Part shown: piece after piece, positions 9,179 through 17,790 of the stretch
Position numbering within the stretch: the stretch's first letter is position 1
How the letters are laid out: the number at the start of each line of letters is the position of its first letter
Assembly (NCBI RefSeq): GCF_018457175.1
Contig: NZ_JAGFNU010000012.1
Span: 46,323-110,322, forward strand
DNA: 64,000 nucleotides
DNA from: Pseudohalocynthiibacter aestuariivivens
Lineage (GTDB): Bacteria > Pseudomonadota > Alphaproteobacteria > Rhodobacterales > Rhodobacteraceae
Direction of reading: 5' to 3'
The notes under the pieces: model-generated
What the model was told of the DNA's origin: nothing
Seen by the model: only the letters and a program-made list of their open reading frames with translations
Databases searched by the model: none
Translations under genes and position numbers: made by a program

Positions 9179-9306
9179 GAGTAAGGCCTTTATTAATCTT
9201 AAAGAGCATGCACTCTTCTGGCGGATATTTGCAATAAGCACACTACAGGGGCTTTGCATTGCATGTCAGATCAAAGAAAAGTAACTGAAACCATGAGATT
9301 GCGCAT

Positions 9307-9339
9307 AAAAAAACACCCCATTCCTTTCGGAAGGGGTGT
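9307..9339 (-). terminator. Intrinsic terminator of the first cold-shock gene
   Basis: On the minus strand ACACCCC-TTCC pairs with GGAA-GGGGTGT around a short loop, with one bulged base, and is followed by a run of seven T (9313-9307). It lies about 90 bp downstream of the cold-shock stop at 9427. Its sequence resembles the hairpin behind the second cold-shock gene. Confidence 0.82.
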
Positions 9340-9426
9340 CTCATTTTGTTTTGCGGGAAATCTTAGCTTTAGATGCTCAGACGATCCGAAAGAGCAAGCT
9401 TAGTTCCGATCTCCCATATGGTAGTT

Positions 9427-9633
9427 TTAGACGGCAACAAGGTTTGTCGCGGACTGACGGCCATCACGGCCTTCTTCAACGTCAAATTCTACTTTTTGGT
9501 TGTCTGCAAGGCCGGTCATGCCTGCACGCTCAACAGCGGAAATGTGAACAAAGATGTCATTTGCTCCGCCATCAGGTGCGATAAAGCCAAAACCTTTGGT
9601 TGAGTTGAACCATTTTACAGTGCCAGTAGCCAT
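9427..9633 (-). CDS. Cold-shock domain protein (CspA family), copy 1
   Basis: A 68-aa single cold-shock domain: [18 protein letters not shown] contains RNP1-like KGFGFI and [11 protein letters not shown] the RNP2 motif (VFVH type). Such proteins bind single-stranded nucleic acids and melt RNA structure. The start at 9633 is chosen because [10 protein letters not shown] is the family N-terminus; an upstream in-frame codon would add nine unconserved residues. It is about 79 percent identical (54 of 68 by hand count) to the copy at 9831, indicating tandem duplication. Each copy has its own leader and hairpin. Confidence 0.93.
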   Translation of the reverse strand: MATGTVKWFNSTKGFGFIAPDGGANDIFVHISAVERAGMTGLADNQKVEFDVEEGRDGRQSATNLVAV

Positions 9634-9738
9634 TTTAGTATCTTTCAAAAAACGTCGCATCTACTTGCAGATTACGACTTAGGGGTGTTGGGTAATGTCC
9701 AGACTGGATCAATACGCCTAGTTATTTCTAAATAAAGA

Positions 9739-9764
9739 CACCCCATTCCGTTTGGAATAGGGCG
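9739..9764 (-). terminator. Hairpin behind the second cold-shock gene, probable terminator
   Basis: On the minus strand an 11-bp stem with two G-T pairs (CGCCCTATTCC/GGAATGGGGTG) is followed by TCTTTATTT. The T-tract is imperfect, so termination may be partial and read-through into the first cold-shock gene is possible. It shares ACACCCCATTCC with the terminator of the other copy, as expected if the whole unit was duplicated. Confidence 0.6.
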
Positions 9765-9830
9765 TTTGGTATTCAGAAAAGGTCTTGAACAAAAAGTATA
9801 AAGCTAACGATTCGTTCAAAATATAAAAGC

Positions 9831-10037
9831 TTACAACGCTTTCAAATCGACTGCGGATTGACGACCATCACGGCCTTCTTGCAGTTCGTATTCAATTTTC
9901 TGGTTATCAGCCAAGCCGGTCAGACCGGAACGCTCAACCGCAGAAATGTGAACGAAAACATCGTTTCCGCCGCCATCTGGTGCGATAAAGCCGAAGCCTT
10001 TAGTAGTATTAAACCATTTTACGGTGCCAGTAGCCAT
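9831..10037 (-). CDS. Cold-shock domain protein (CspA family), copy 2
   Basis: A 68-aa cold-shock domain protein with [10 protein letters not shown] and [14 protein letters not shown] nucleic-acid binding motifs. GAAGGAGAT ends 6 bp before the ATG at 10037, a strong ribosome binding site that fixes this start over a longer in-frame reading beginning at 10106. The gene has a long leader (about 200 bp back to the divergent gene at 10253), in keeping with the structured leaders of cold-shock mRNAs, although no specific cold box was identified. Confidence 0.93.
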   Translation of the reverse strand: MATGTVKWFNTTKGFGFIAPDGGGNDVFVHISAVERSGLTGLADNQKIEYELQEGRDGRQSAVDLKAL

Positions 10038-10252
10038 TCCGTAATCTCCTTCATAGAACCCGCCCACGGTATTGTGACGGGGTGGTGCAGCCAGGTCTTC
10101 ATTCACTTCAGCTGCCCTTTTTGAAGAAGGCGGTCGTCAAAGAAAACTGTTGTCACGTTAGTCATATGCGCAAGAATCAGGGAAATTGCAAGAAAAACCA
10201 CTCGAACCGCGCAAAGACTTGCTTATAGTACAGCCGAAAAACAGGAGGGACA

Positions 10253-10579
10253 ATGCGTTTTTTTGGTTTGAAAACATGCGATAGCTGCAAAAAGGCGCTC
10301 AAAGCGTTGAAAGCGGCCGAATACGCGCCGGTTGTAATAGATGTGCGCGCGGATGGTGTTGAAAAACCCGATATGGACCGCTTTTTTAAAACCTTCGGTT
10401 CTTCGCTTCTTAACAAAAATTCCAAAACCTGGCGCGAGCTTAGTGAAAATCAAAAGAATGCTGCGCCATTGGACTTGCTGGCATCTCATCCAACACTTAT
10501 GAAACGCCCGGTAATAGAAGACGGGGACAGGCTAACGTTAGGCTGGTCACGCGACGTTGCGGAAAGTTGGCTTGGATAG
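10253..10579 (+). CDS. ArsC/Spx-family thioredoxin-fold protein (YffB-like)
   Basis: A 108-aa protein with the ArsC/Spx fold: MRFFGLKTCDSCKKALKAL has CxxC at the active site, followed by PxDMDRFFKTFG and a C-terminal KRPVIEDGDRLTLGWS, the family RPV-type segment. True arsenate reductases have one active-site Cys plus Arg residues; this short form with CDSC is closer to YffB-type proteins, which are glutathione-dependent thiol reductases or of unknown function. AGGAGG is 7 bp before the ATG. It stands divergently from the cold-shock genes and upstream of a small membrane protein gene. Confidence 0.8.
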   Translation: MRFFGLKTCDSCKKALKALKAAEYAPVVIDVRADGVEKPDMDRFFKTFGSSLLNKNSKTWRELSENQKNAAPLDLLASHPTLMKRPVIEDGDRLTLGWSRDVAESWLG

Positions 10580-10624
10580 GTAGGCCCGCGTTCTTATGTG
10601 ATCTGGGCAAAGGGAAGGCGTAAC

Positions 10625-10984
10625 ATGCGTAATGCGGCATTGGTTTTGGGTATTGTTGGCGGCATCATTGGAATGATCGTCGGTTTTTTCAGCTACGGTT
10701 ACACCGAGTTCGTGGATTGGATGGGAAACGAAGCGCCTGATGTGCTTGAACAGGTTGAAAACGTTGGTCTGGTCCGTTTTGTGAGTCTGTTTTCCCCACT
10801 GTTGGCGATTGCGGGTGGGGCGATGTCACGCGCCCGTGCCCAAATTGGTGGAGCCCTTATGTTGTTGTCGGCTGCCGGTATGCTCTATGCATTCGGATTC
10901 GGTGTGTTCACCATGTTCCCAATTGCAATGTGTGGCTTGGGTGGGGTGCTCGCGCTGGCGGCTCTTCAGCCTGACAGTCACTGA
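10625..10984 (+). CDS. Small membrane protein (DUF4064-like)
   Basis: A 119-aa protein with four hydrophobic segments: residues 4-24 (ALVLGIVGGIIGMIVGFFSYG), about 50-65, 70-95 and 95-113. Pattern and size resemble DUF4064-type integral membrane proteins of unknown function. The start at 10625 follows GGGAAGG; an upstream GTG would add nine residues. The last 7 bp overlap the end of the convergent DoxX-family gene (10978), so the two transcripts run into each other. No motif suggests a specific activity. Confidence 0.65.
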   Translation: MRNAALVLGIVGGIIGMIVGFFSYGYTEFVDWMGNEAPDVLEQVENVGLVRFVSLFSPLLAIAGGAMSRARAQIGGALMLLSAAGMLYAFGFGVFTMFPIAMCGLGGVLALAALQPDSH

Positions 10985-11529
10985 CGGCTCAAGATCTTGT
11001 CAACAGAAAGCGGCCCGGCACCCTTCACGACGAGCGTCAGCAAGATAGCAACCCAAAAAAGTCTCTGGTCAAGAATTAGCCCGTCCGAAAGGTTGTCAAA
11101 CCAGGCGCCTAATGTGCCTTCATGCTCAATTCCGCCGTGCCCGAAAAGGTCTGTCAGGCTTTGTACGGTGACAAATCCAATCATGCCAAGTGCAGCAAGC
11201 CGGGTGAACAACCCGATGACGATAAGCAAGGGCAACAAAAACTCGGCAGTTGTTCCAGCGATGATGGCGAGTGTGTGGAAAAGGGTCAGGTTTTCCGGGT
11301 TATAGCCAGCTGCCTCGATCGCCTTTGGGAAAATCTGGAAGTAAGCTCCGGACGCCGGAGAAAACAGACCGAAAATCCCCTCTCCGACTTTCGTGCTTGC
11401 CGAATTCCAGAAATAGACAAGCAATGTGGCAGCAAAGGTAAAGCGGGCGAGTGTTGGAATAAACCAGCCCTCCAGTAAACCTTCAAGCTTTTCAAAGATA
11501 GAATTGTGTAGCGAAATCAGCGTGTTCAC
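10978..11529 (-). CDS. bufD: DoxX family membrane protein of the bufferin operon
   Basis: A 183-aa protein with four predicted membrane segments and the DoxX-type core (ARFTFAATLLVYFWNSASTKVG; AAGTTAEFLLPLLIVIGLFTRLAALGMI). DoxX-family proteins are the usual fourth gene of DUF2282-DUF692-DUF2063 operons. Its start overlaps the stop of the DUF2063 gene by 4 bp, so the two are translationally coupled. A role in metal or redox handling of the bufferin at the membrane is inference. It is the last gene of the operon and converges with the membrane protein gene ending at 10984. Confidence 0.8.
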   Translation of the reverse strand: MNTLISLHNSIFEKLEGLLEGWFIPTLARFTFAATLLVYFWNSASTKVGEGIFGLFSPASGAYFQIFPKAIEAAGYNPENLTLFHTLAIIAGTTAEFLLPLLIVIGLFTRLAALGMIGFVTVQSLTDLFGHGGIEHEGTLGAWFDNLSDGLILDQRLFWVAILLTLVVKGAGPLSVDKILSRQ

Positions 11530-12287
11530 TGGCTGTCTCCTTCAGTAATTTTTGTAATAGCAGCGCTAGAAAGAAGCACACCCAGCAAGGCAGACAAATC
11601 AAAGCTCTCTACTTTTTCTGCCGCCAGATCATAGGCTTCACCAAAGGTTTTACCCTTTGTCAGGCTGTCGATGAAAAGCCCGGCTCCCGGTACAAGCAAA
11701 GTAACGAGCGGGTCGAATTCAGGCCGTGTTACCAACACATTTTCAGCTTTCATTTCCGGTTTTGGGGCATCTGGTTGTGTGTTTGCAAGCCATATTCCGT
11801 GGATCGGCCACCTTGACCGGACCAGACGCACTGTCGGGGCAAACAGTAGTTTTGCCCTCATTAACCGGTCTACTGGTAAGGTTTGTAAGATGTCGGGCTG
11901 AATGGGCGGCACGTCTTCACCATGGTAAGACTGACGCAATGCTATTTCGAGCCGCGCAACATCAGGTAAGTAGCCAAGGTTTTCAGCCGGTTCGAATTCT
12001 TCCAGGAAGCCTGGCATCTCGTCGCCATAGAACATCATCAATGCAGATGTCGGGGGATGCTTGCGAAGATAAACACCAGCCATCGCGCGAAAGAAATCAT
12101 CGCCGACCAGTCTGTAAATTACGGGAAAGGCGCCAATCAGGACTTCGGTCAAGCTGACCGCCACGTTGTTGCGATAAACGGAGAATCGTTTGCCCGCCGG
12201 GCGGCCCTCGGGATCAACCAGGCCTTTTGGAACGCTTAGCTTCGGGTTCAGCAGTGCGTCTGTGAATTGTGTCTGGTCGACGCTCAT
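11526..12287 (-). CDS. bufC: DUF2063 (HvfC-type) partner protein of the bufferin-modifying enzyme
   Basis: A 253-aa protein of the DUF2063 family: an N-terminal domain with [46 protein letters not shown] is the family signature. DUF2063 proteins are often annotated as putative DNA-binding, but next to DUF692 enzymes they act as partner proteins that recognise the precursor peptide. The 4-bp overlaps with both neighbours (12284-12287 and 11526-11529) indicate a tightly coupled operon. The C-terminal half (about 150-253) is less conserved and probably completes the complex with the MNIO enzyme. Confidence 0.87.
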   Translation of the reverse strand: MSVDQTQFTDALLNPKLSVPKGLVDPEGRPAGKRFSVYRNNVAVSLTEVLIGAFPVIYRLVGDDFFRAMAGVYLRKHPPTSALMMFYGDEMPGFLEEFEPAENLGYLPDVARLEIALRQSYHGEDVPPIQPDILQTLPVDRLMRAKLLFAPTVRLVRSRWPIHGIWLANTQPDAPKPEMKAENVLVTRPEFDPLVTLLVPGAGLFIDSLTKGKTFGEAYDLAAEKVESFDLSALLGVLLSSAAITKITEGDSQ

Positions 12288-13144
12288 ACCGTCACCTTGT
12301 CCAGTATTTTTGCCGCACGCGCGGCTTCAGCGGCAAGTTCGGGCCAATCAGGAACATCATTGTCCCATTCTATCAGGGTCGGTAGCGGACCGGTTTTTTC
12401 AATCGTGTATTCATAAAGCGCCCAAACCGGATCAATAACCTCTTTTCCATGGCTGTCGATCAGAAGCGGTGCGCCGGTATCGTCTTCATCCTCGTCGTGG
12501 CCACCAAGATGGATTTCGCCAACATGTTTGAGCGCGAAAGCGTCAATATAAGCACGCGGATCGGTTTTCTGGTTCGTTGCTGAAACAAAAACATTGTTCA
12601 CATCCAGCAGTAAACCGCAGCCTGTTCTTTTGGCGATCTCAGCAAGAAAATCCACTTCTTCAAAGGTGCTCTCTGCAAAGGCCAGATAAGAAGACGGGTT
12701 CTCTAGCAGCATTCGCCGCCCAACGATTTCTTGAACTTGGTCGATATGTTCTACAACTCGGTCAAGCGTTGCCTGGGTGTACGGCATTGGAAGCAGGTCA
12801 TTCAGGAAATGCGTTTCATGCGTGGACCATGCCAGATGCTCGGAAAACCTTGCCGGGTTCAGCCAGTTCACAAGGTGTTTGAGGCGCGCAAGATGCTCGG
12901 GATTTAGTGGTGATTCACCACCAATAGAAAGCCCGACACCATGCACTGAAAATGCGAAACGTTCGGCAAGTGCGCGCAACTGTGCCAGAGGGCGACCACC
13001 ATCGCCCATGTAGTTTTCGGCATGAATTTCAAGCCACTCAACAGGTGTTGGGTCAGCGAGTATGTCTGAAAAATGCTGAGGTTTGTACCCTACGCCAGGG
13101 CGGTTCGGTAGGGAGTCAAACATATGGCGGGCAGCGTCAAGCAT
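12284..13144 (-). CDS. bufB: DUF692 family multinuclear non-haem iron oxidase (MNIO), bufferin maturase
   Basis: A 286-aa TIM-barrel enzyme of the DUF692/MNIO family, the same family as MbnB of methanobactin synthesis. Family motifs are clear: [62 protein letters not shown] and [13 protein letters not shown]; their His, Asp and Glu residues form the iron centre. In bufferin systems this enzyme oxidises Cys residues of the DUF2282 peptide to heterocycles. The start is ATG at 13144, six bases after AGGA; a TTG five codons upstream is less likely. It follows the precursor gene after an intrinsic terminator. Confidence 0.9.
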   Translation of the reverse strand: MLDAARHMFDSLPNRPGVGYKPQHFSDILADPTPVEWLEIHAENYMGDGGRPLAQLRALAERFAFSVHGVGLSIGGESPLNPEHLARLKHLVNWLNPARFSEHLAWSTHETHFLNDLLPMPYTQATLDRVVEHIDQVQEIVGRRMLLENPSSYLAFAESTFEEVDFLAEIAKRTGCGLLLDVNNVFVSATNQKTDPRAYIDAFALKHVGEIHLGGHDEDEDDTGAPLLIDSHGKEVIDPVWALYEYTIEKTGPLPTLIEWDNDVPDWPELAAEAARAAKILDKVTV

Positions 13145-13168
13145 CAGACATCCTAACAAAGTACACGT

Positions 13169-13200
13169 AAAAAAGCGCCCCCGCCAAACAGCGAGGGCGC
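13169..13200 (-). terminator. Intrinsic terminator between bufferin precursor and maturation genes
   Basis: On the minus strand a 10-bp stem (GCGCCCTCGC/GCGGGGGCGC) closes a 6-nt loop and is followed by six T (13174-13169). One position pairs as U-G in the minus transcript but would be C-A in the plus transcript, so the hairpin is built for minus-strand transcription. It starts 10 bp after the precursor stop and ends 25 bp before the MNIO start, so downstream genes are reached only by read-through. Confidence 0.88.
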
Positions 13201-13209
13201 ATAAAAATT

Positions 13210-13500
13210 TTATGCTGGGAGATCACGCTCAAGCGCAGTCAAAGAGCCCATCCGGCCGTCGGGCAATTCCATCGTTTCACATGTACCAGCAGCAACCGCT
13301 TTCCATGCGTTACCTTGGTAATCTACGGTTGACGTACCGGCGCAGCTTGTTCCAACGCCAGCGGCGCAGTCATTTTCGCCAGCAAGCGAAACACCGTAGC
13401 ATTTTTCGTTGTCAGCTGCAGCAGCAGGAGTTGTTGTGTGGGCAGTCAAAGCAGCGGCAACAGCGCCAGCAACAACAAGAGATTTTACAGGGTTAGACAT
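13210..13500 (-). CDS. bufA: DUF2282 bufferin-type precursor peptide
   Basis: A 96-aa precursor with a Sec signal peptide (residues 1-28, ending PAAAA) and a mature part of about 68 residues with the four conserved DUF2282 cysteines: KCYG, NDCAA, TSCAG and GTCE. In bufferins such cysteines are partly oxidised to thiooxazole-type heterocycles by the DUF692 enzyme and the exported peptide binds copper. AAAGGAA precedes the ATG at 13500; an upstream in-frame start would place 32 residues before the signal peptide and is rejected. It is the first gene of a four-gene operon. Family placement is firm; the metal bound here is inferred. Confidence 0.9.
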   Translation of the reverse strand: MSNPVKSLVVAGAVAAALTAHTTTPAAAADNEKCYGVSLAGENDCAAGVGTSCAGTSTVDYQGNAWKAVAAGTCETMELPDGRMGSLTALERDLPA

Positions 13501-13585
13501 AAAAGATTCCTTTGTAACGGTTTTACAGATCGCGTCCTTGCGACACGAAAAGGTTAACAAAAGGTTTATCTCTTTTTCTATACAC

Positions 13586-13611
13586 AACGATGTCATTCAC
13601 GGTTGCGTTAC
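13586..13611 (-). promoter_or_regulatory. Possible ECF sigma factor promoter of the bufferin operon
   Basis: On the minus strand GTAACG (13611-13606), 16 bp, then CGTT (13589-13586) has the AAC-type -35 and CGT-type -10 layout of ECF sigma promoters. It lies 85 bp upstream of the precursor start. Copper-responsive buf genes of Caulobacter are controlled by an ECF sigma factor, which makes this plausible. No such sigma gene is in the window, and the match is to a short degenerate consensus. Confidence 0.35.
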
Positions 13612-13653
13612 CTGAGTTCAGTTTCTGTGAGATTTTTCTTTGTTAAGTATCTG

Positions 13654-13697
13654 AAAAATATGGGCACGCACGTGGAATTGTTTCAACGCGCGTGCCC
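13654..13697 (-). terminator. Intrinsic terminator of thrS
   Basis: An 8-bp stem GGGCACGC/GCGTGCCC (plus-strand positions 13662-13669 and 13690-13697) with a 20-nt loop is followed on the minus strand by ATATTTTTC. It begins 17 bp after the thrS stop. The loop can extend the pairing partly. A shorter T-run on the other side could give weak bidirectional activity. Confidence 0.75.
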
Positions 13698-13713
13698 CAA
13701 ATTTTTCAGTTTC

Positions 13714-15660
13714 TTACAACAAGTCGGGGGCCTTGGCCTCGACTGACAGGCTGTTCACGATCTCATCAAGCAGTATTACAGTTGAATGTTTTTCGCCAAG
13801 CCGTCTCATCGACACGCTGCGATCTTCTACTTCTTTTTTACCGACCGCCAAAATAACGGGTACTTTTCCAAGCGAATGTTCGCGAACCTTGTAGTTGATC
13901 TTTTCATTGCGCACATCCGCTTCTGCCCGAACGCCTCCTGCTGTCAGGGCGGCGGTGACGTCTTGAACATAGTCATCTGCGTCAGACACAATGGCCGCCA
14001 CGACAACCTGACGCGGTGCAATCCAGAACGGAAGTTTTCCAGCGTGGCTTTCGATCAGAATGCCGATGAAGCGTTCGAACGATCCAAGCGTCGCACGGTG
14101 TAGCATGACCGGACGATGCTTTGCGCCATCTTCAGCAATATAATTCGCGTCCAAACGCTCTGGCAGAACAAAATCCACCTGATGGGTGCCGCATTGCCAG
14201 TCTCGGCCGATTGCGTCCGTCAAAACAAACTCTAGCTTCGGCCCGTAAAACGCACCTTCCCCGGGGTTCATTTCAGGCTCGATTCCGGCGGCACGTGTTG
14301 CATTTAGCAGCGCCTCTTCAGCCTTGTCCCAAATTTCGTCTGAACCCGTGCGTTTTTCCGGTCGGTCCGCAAATTTTACCCGGAAGCTTTCAAAGCCAAG
14401 ATCGCGGTAAACTTCCGACAGGAAATCGATATAGATGCGCGTTTCGCTTTCAATCTGATCTTCGCGGCAGAAAATATGTCCGTCATCCTGCGTAAAACCG
14501 CGCACACGCATGATCCCATGCAGCGCGCCTGAGGGTTCGTACCGATTACAACTTCCAAATTCCGCCATCCGGAGCGGCAGATCGCGATAACTTTTCAGAC
14601 CCTGGTTAAATATCTGTACGTGGCAGGGGCAGTTCATCGGCTTCAGCGCATTAATAGATTTTTCGCGTGCGTGTTCCTCGTCCACCTCGACGATAAACAT
14701 ATGCTCCTGATATTTTTCCCAGTGGCCTGAGGCTTCCCAAAGCTTCCGATCAACAACTTGCGGCGTATTCACCTCGACATAACCACCTGCACGCTGTTTG
14801 CGGCGCATGTAGTCTTGCAGTTCTGTATAGATCGTCCAGCCGTTTGGGTGCCAGAAAATCTGGCCGGGTGCCTCTTCCTGCATGTGAAACAAATCCATTT
14901 CACGTCCAAGTTTGCGGTGGTCGCGTTTTGCGGCCTCTTCGAGCATATGAAGATGCGCTTTCAGGCCCTCTTTGTTTTGAAAGCCCACGCCATAAATCCG
15001 CTGCAACATTGCGCGGTCACTGTCGCCCCGCCAATAGGCGCCGGCGACTGACATCAGTTTGAAAGCGTCTGCTGGCAACTGTCCCGTATGTTGCAGGTGT
15101 GGACCACGGCAAAGATCCTGCCAATCGCCGTGCCAGTACATGCGAAGCGGCTCATCACCCGGGATTGCCTCGATCAGTTCGACCTTATATGGCTCGTTAT
15201 TTGCTTCGTAGAACGCGACCGCACGCGCACGATCCCAAACTTCCGTGCGAACAATGTCACGCAGATTGATGATTTCCTTCATCTTCTTTTCGATGGTGGC
15301 GAGATCTTCGGTGCTGAAGGGCTCTTTGCGATCAAAGTCGTAGTACCAGCCGTTTTCGATAACGGGGCCGATCGTAACTTTGACATCCGGCCAAAGCGAT
15401 TGAACAGCGCGCGCCATAACGTGCGCAAAATCGTGCCGGATCAACTCAAGAGCCTGCACATCATCCCTCATCGTGTGAATGGCGATTGAGGCATTGTTTT
15501 CAATTGGCCACTGCATATCCCAGTGCTTGCCGTCTACGGTTGCAGAGATTGCTTTTTTAGCCAGCGAATTCGAAATGCCCGCAGCAACTTCGGCAGGCGT
15601 TACGCCTGCGGGAAAGTCACGTGCATTGCCATCGGGAAAAGTCAGAGAGATCTGAGCCAT
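13714..15660 (-). CDS. thrS: Threonine--tRNA ligase
   Basis: A full-length 648-aa class II aminoacyl-tRNA synthetase that charges tRNA-Thr. Domains in order: TGS (residues 1-62, with [19 protein letters not shown]), the editing domain (about 65-225), the catalytic core with [10 protein letters not shown] (zinc-binding Cys), [31 protein letters not shown] and APRQV at the junction to the C-terminal anticodon-binding domain (about 550-648). All class II motifs appear intact. Monocistronic, with a terminator downstream and a divergent hydrolase gene upstream. Confidence 0.97.
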   Translation of the reverse strand: MAQISLTFPDGNARDFPAGVTPAEVAAGISNSLAKKAISATVDGKHWDMQWPIENNASIAIHTMRDDVQALELIRHDFAHVMARAVQSLWPDVKVTIGPVIENGWYYDFDRKEPFSTEDLATIEKKMKEIINLRDIVRTEVWDRARAVAFYEANNEPYKVELIEAIPGDEPLRMYWHGDWQDLCRGPHLQHTGQLPADAFKLMSVAGAYWRGDSDRAMLQRIYGVGFQNKEGLKAHLHMLEEAAKRDHRKLGREMDLFHMQEEAPGQIFWHPNGWTIYTELQDYMRRKQRAGGYVEVNTPQVVDRKLWEASGHWEKYQEHMFIVEVDEEHAREKSINALKPMNCPCHVQIFNQGLKSYRDLPLRMAEFGSCNRYEPSGALHGIMRVRGFTQDDGHIFCREDQIESETRIYIDFLSEVYRDLGFESFRVKFADRPEKRTGSDEIWDKAEEALLNATRAAGIEPEMNPGEGAFYGPKLEFVLTDAIGRDWQCGTHQVDFVLPERLDANYIAEDGAKHRPVMLHRATLGSFERFIGILIESHAGKLPFWIAPRQVVVAAIVSDADDYVQDVTAALTAGGVRAEADVRNEKINYKVREHSLGKVPVILAVGKKEVEDRSVSMRRLGEKHSTVILLDEIVNSLSVEAKAPDLL

Positions 15661-15840
15661 CTTTGGCCTCCTCGTCAGTTTGGCGCCTACGAAACGCCCG
15701 GTTGCGGTATTCCGGGTAAATGCGATCTGCTGGGCAGGATGTCAAGCATTGCAGTACAGGGCCATAGGGACGCATAATCGAATTGAAAAAGCGTGGCATA
15801 ATCGCTTCGCTAAGGCGTCGACGAAAAAAGAGGACCTCTC

Positions 15841-16587
15841 GTGCAACCATCTTACATCACCACGCCTCAGGGCCGCCGTATCGCGTACCATAAATCCGAA
15901 GGGCAAGCGCCAGGTGTCGTTTTCCTTGGCGGGTTCAAGTCGGACATGGAGGGGACGAAAGCCCTTCATCTTGAGGCCTGGGCGCGCTCTGAAGGACGCG
16001 CGTTTTTACGGTTTGACTATTCCGGGCATGGCCATTCGTCAGAGGCTTTTACTGAAGGATCGATAGGGGAATGGGCTGAAGACGCTATTGCCGCTATTTT
16101 GGAACTGACGACAGGGCCGCAGATTTTAGTTGGGTCGTCGATGGGCGGCTGGATCGCGTTGTTGGTATGTAAAGCTATGTCTGAACGGGTTGCTGGTTTG
16201 GTTGGGGTTGCTGCTGCGCCAGATTTTACTGAAGACAGTATGTGGGCAGGTTTTTCGGATAATCAAAAAGAAGAGCTTGCAAAGAACGGGTTGATAGAAC
16301 TTCCGTCTGACTATGCGGACGACCCCTACATCATCACCGAGAAACTAATCAAGGACGGCCGTAACCAGCTTGTCCTGCGCAGCCCGCTTAGCCTGCCGTT
16401 TCCAACACGGTTTTTGCAGGGAACTCTTGATGAAGACGTTGATATGTCTGTTGCACTTCGGTTGCTTGACCACGCCGCAGGGTCCGACATTCGCCTGACA
16501 CTTGTCAAAGGTGCTGACCACCGGTTTTCAGATGAAGATTGCCTGGCGATGATCGTTGCAAGCATTGAGGATGTTATAAAAAGTTAA
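15841..16587 (+). CDS. Alpha/beta hydrolase (ABHD10-like thioesterase/esterase)
   Basis: A 248-aa serine hydrolase: VVFLGGFKSDMEGTKA (oxyanion region), FLRFDYSGHGHSS, the nucleophile elbow VGSSMGGWIALLV, and the catalytic His in GADHRFS near the C-terminus. The GGFKSDMEGTKA and YSGHG pattern is that of ABHD10-type esterases, which depalmitoylate proteins or hydrolyse acyl conjugates. The start is a GTG at 15841 after AGGACC; no good internal ATG is present. It is divergent from thrS and may be co-transcribed with the VOC protein gene 34 bp downstream. Confidence 0.82.
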   Translation: MQPSYITTPQGRRIAYHKSEGQAPGVVFLGGFKSDMEGTKALHLEAWARSEGRAFLRFDYSGHGHSSEAFTEGSIGEWAEDAIAAILELTTGPQILVGSSMGGWIALLVCKAMSERVAGLVGVAAAPDFTEDSMWAGFSDNQKEELAKNGLIELPSDYADDPYIITEKLIKDGRNQLVLRSPLSLPFPTRFLQGTLDEDVDMSVALRLLDHAAGSDIRLTLVKGADHRFSDEDCLAMIVASIEDVIKS

Positions 16588-16621
16588 ATCGAGCGATTTT
16601 CCAACGGAAAGGGGCCAAAAT

Positions 16622-17050
16622 ATGGATCAACGTATCAGTCTGATAACTTTAGCGGTTTCTGACACTGAGGTGTCCGAAGCTTTCTACGCTGCACTTGGCT
16701 GGGAAAAAGTCGATAGTCCAGACGGGGTTGTTGCCTTTGACCTGATCGGGCAAACCCTTGGTCTTTATCCACGCGCCGCACTGGCCGAGGAGCTTGGCAT
16801 TGACGAAGCATCGATTGGTGGGTTCTCTGGTGTTACGCTGGCCCACAACCTGCGTGACAAGGCGGATGTAAAACCGTTGCTCGAGTTGGCCGAAGCCGCG
16901 GGAGCACGTATTCTGAAGCCCGCTCAGGACGTCTTCTGGGGTGGCTATCACGGCTATTTTGCCGACCCGGATGGTCACGTCTGGGAAGTGGCGCATAACC
17001 CGTTTTCACCGCTTGGCCCGAAGGGGGAATTTCAATGGAATGGAGCCTGA
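16622..17050 (+). CDS. VOC superfamily (glyoxalase/bleomycin resistance-like) protein
   Basis: A 142-aa protein with two beta-alpha-beta-beta-beta modules: RISLITLAVSDTEVSEAFYAALGWEKV at the N-terminus and GGYHGYFADPDGHVWEVAHNP at the C-terminus. The latter is the usual VOC second half with a metal-ligand-like Glu. No substrate-specific motif allows a choice among glyoxalase, dioxygenase or antibiotic-binding roles. GGAAAGGGG precedes the start. It sits between the ABHD10-like gene and the gene at 17055, which begins 4 bp after its stop, suggesting one operon. Confidence 0.82.
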   Translation: MDQRISLITLAVSDTEVSEAFYAALGWEKVDSPDGVVAFDLIGQTLGLYPRAALAEELGIDEASIGGFSGVTLAHNLRDKADVKPLLELAEAAGARILKPAQDVFWGGYHGYFADPDGHVWEVAHNPFSPLGPKGEFQWNGA

Positions 17051-17054
17051 GGTA

Positions 17055-17717
17055 ATGCGCCGGCCTGGCAGCATGTGGAGTCTTGAAACTTTAGGCCGCG
17101 TACGGTTGTCAAAATACTTCTTCATGCGTGAGTTCCTCTATTCGGAAATTGCGAATTTTCACCAGCTTCAAAATATTCCCGATAATCCTGATCTTGCGAT
17201 AAAGGCAGGTGAGGGGCTGTGTGGAAATCTGCTTGATCCAATGGTCGAAACTTTTGGTGTGGTATCTGTTCGGTCGGGTTTGCGGTCTGAAGCGGTCAAT
17301 GATTTTGGAAATGAACACGCTCTGAATTGCGCCAAAAGCGTATCTGACTATGCAGGTCACATCTGGGACAGGCGCGATGCCGCGGGGCATGTCGGTGCCT
17401 GTGCGACAATCGTTATTCCGTGGTTCGCAGATCAATACGCCTTGGGTCGTGACTGGCGGGACCTGGCGTGGTGGGTGCATGATCACCTGCCGTATTCGGA
17501 AATGCAGTTTTTCCCGAAACTTTGTGCTTTTAACCTGACTTGGCACGAGGTGCCGACGCGCGAAATTCGCACATGGATTGGTGGGAATGGCGTTTTGCTG
17601 CGGCACGCAGAGCAAGAGTCAGAAACAAAAGAACAGCGGCGCGCGCGCTATGCCGATTTTCCTGTTTTTCGCGGCTTGCGCATTCCATCTCCAAATTTGG
17701 CGAAACTTCCAAATTAA
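17055..17717 (+). CDS. Hypothetical protein, possible divergent M15-type peptidase fold
   Basis: A 220-aa protein I do not firmly recognise. The order LSKYFFMREFLYSE, then IPDNPD, LLDPMVETFGVVSVRSGLRSEAVN, AGHVGACATIVIPWF and NLTWHEV follows the outline of D-Ala-D-Ala carboxypeptidase-like M15 domains (SGYRS, H-x-x-G-x-A-x-D, WxH). The metal-ligand Asp of the second motif appears replaced by Thr, so activity is doubtful. Start: ATG at 17055 with GAGG 5 bp upstream, 4 bp after the VOC stop. The alternative ATG at 17040 overlaps that gene. The last 40 residues are Arg/Glu-rich. Confidence 0.55.
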   Translation: MRRPGSMWSLETLGRVRLSKYFFMREFLYSEIANFHQLQNIPDNPDLAIKAGEGLCGNLLDPMVETFGVVSVRSGLRSEAVNDFGNEHALNCAKSVSDYAGHIWDRRDAAGHVGACATIVIPWFADQYALGRDWRDLAWWVHDHLPYSEMQFFPKLCAFNLTWHEVPTREIRTWIGGNGVLLRHAEQESETKEQRRARYADFPVFRGLRIPSPNLAKLPN

Positions 17718-17790
17718 CCCCGAAATTTCGTAGGCAAATCCGGCGTATTCCCGTAGCGTTACGGTAACGAGACCGTGATGGGGGAATGAA

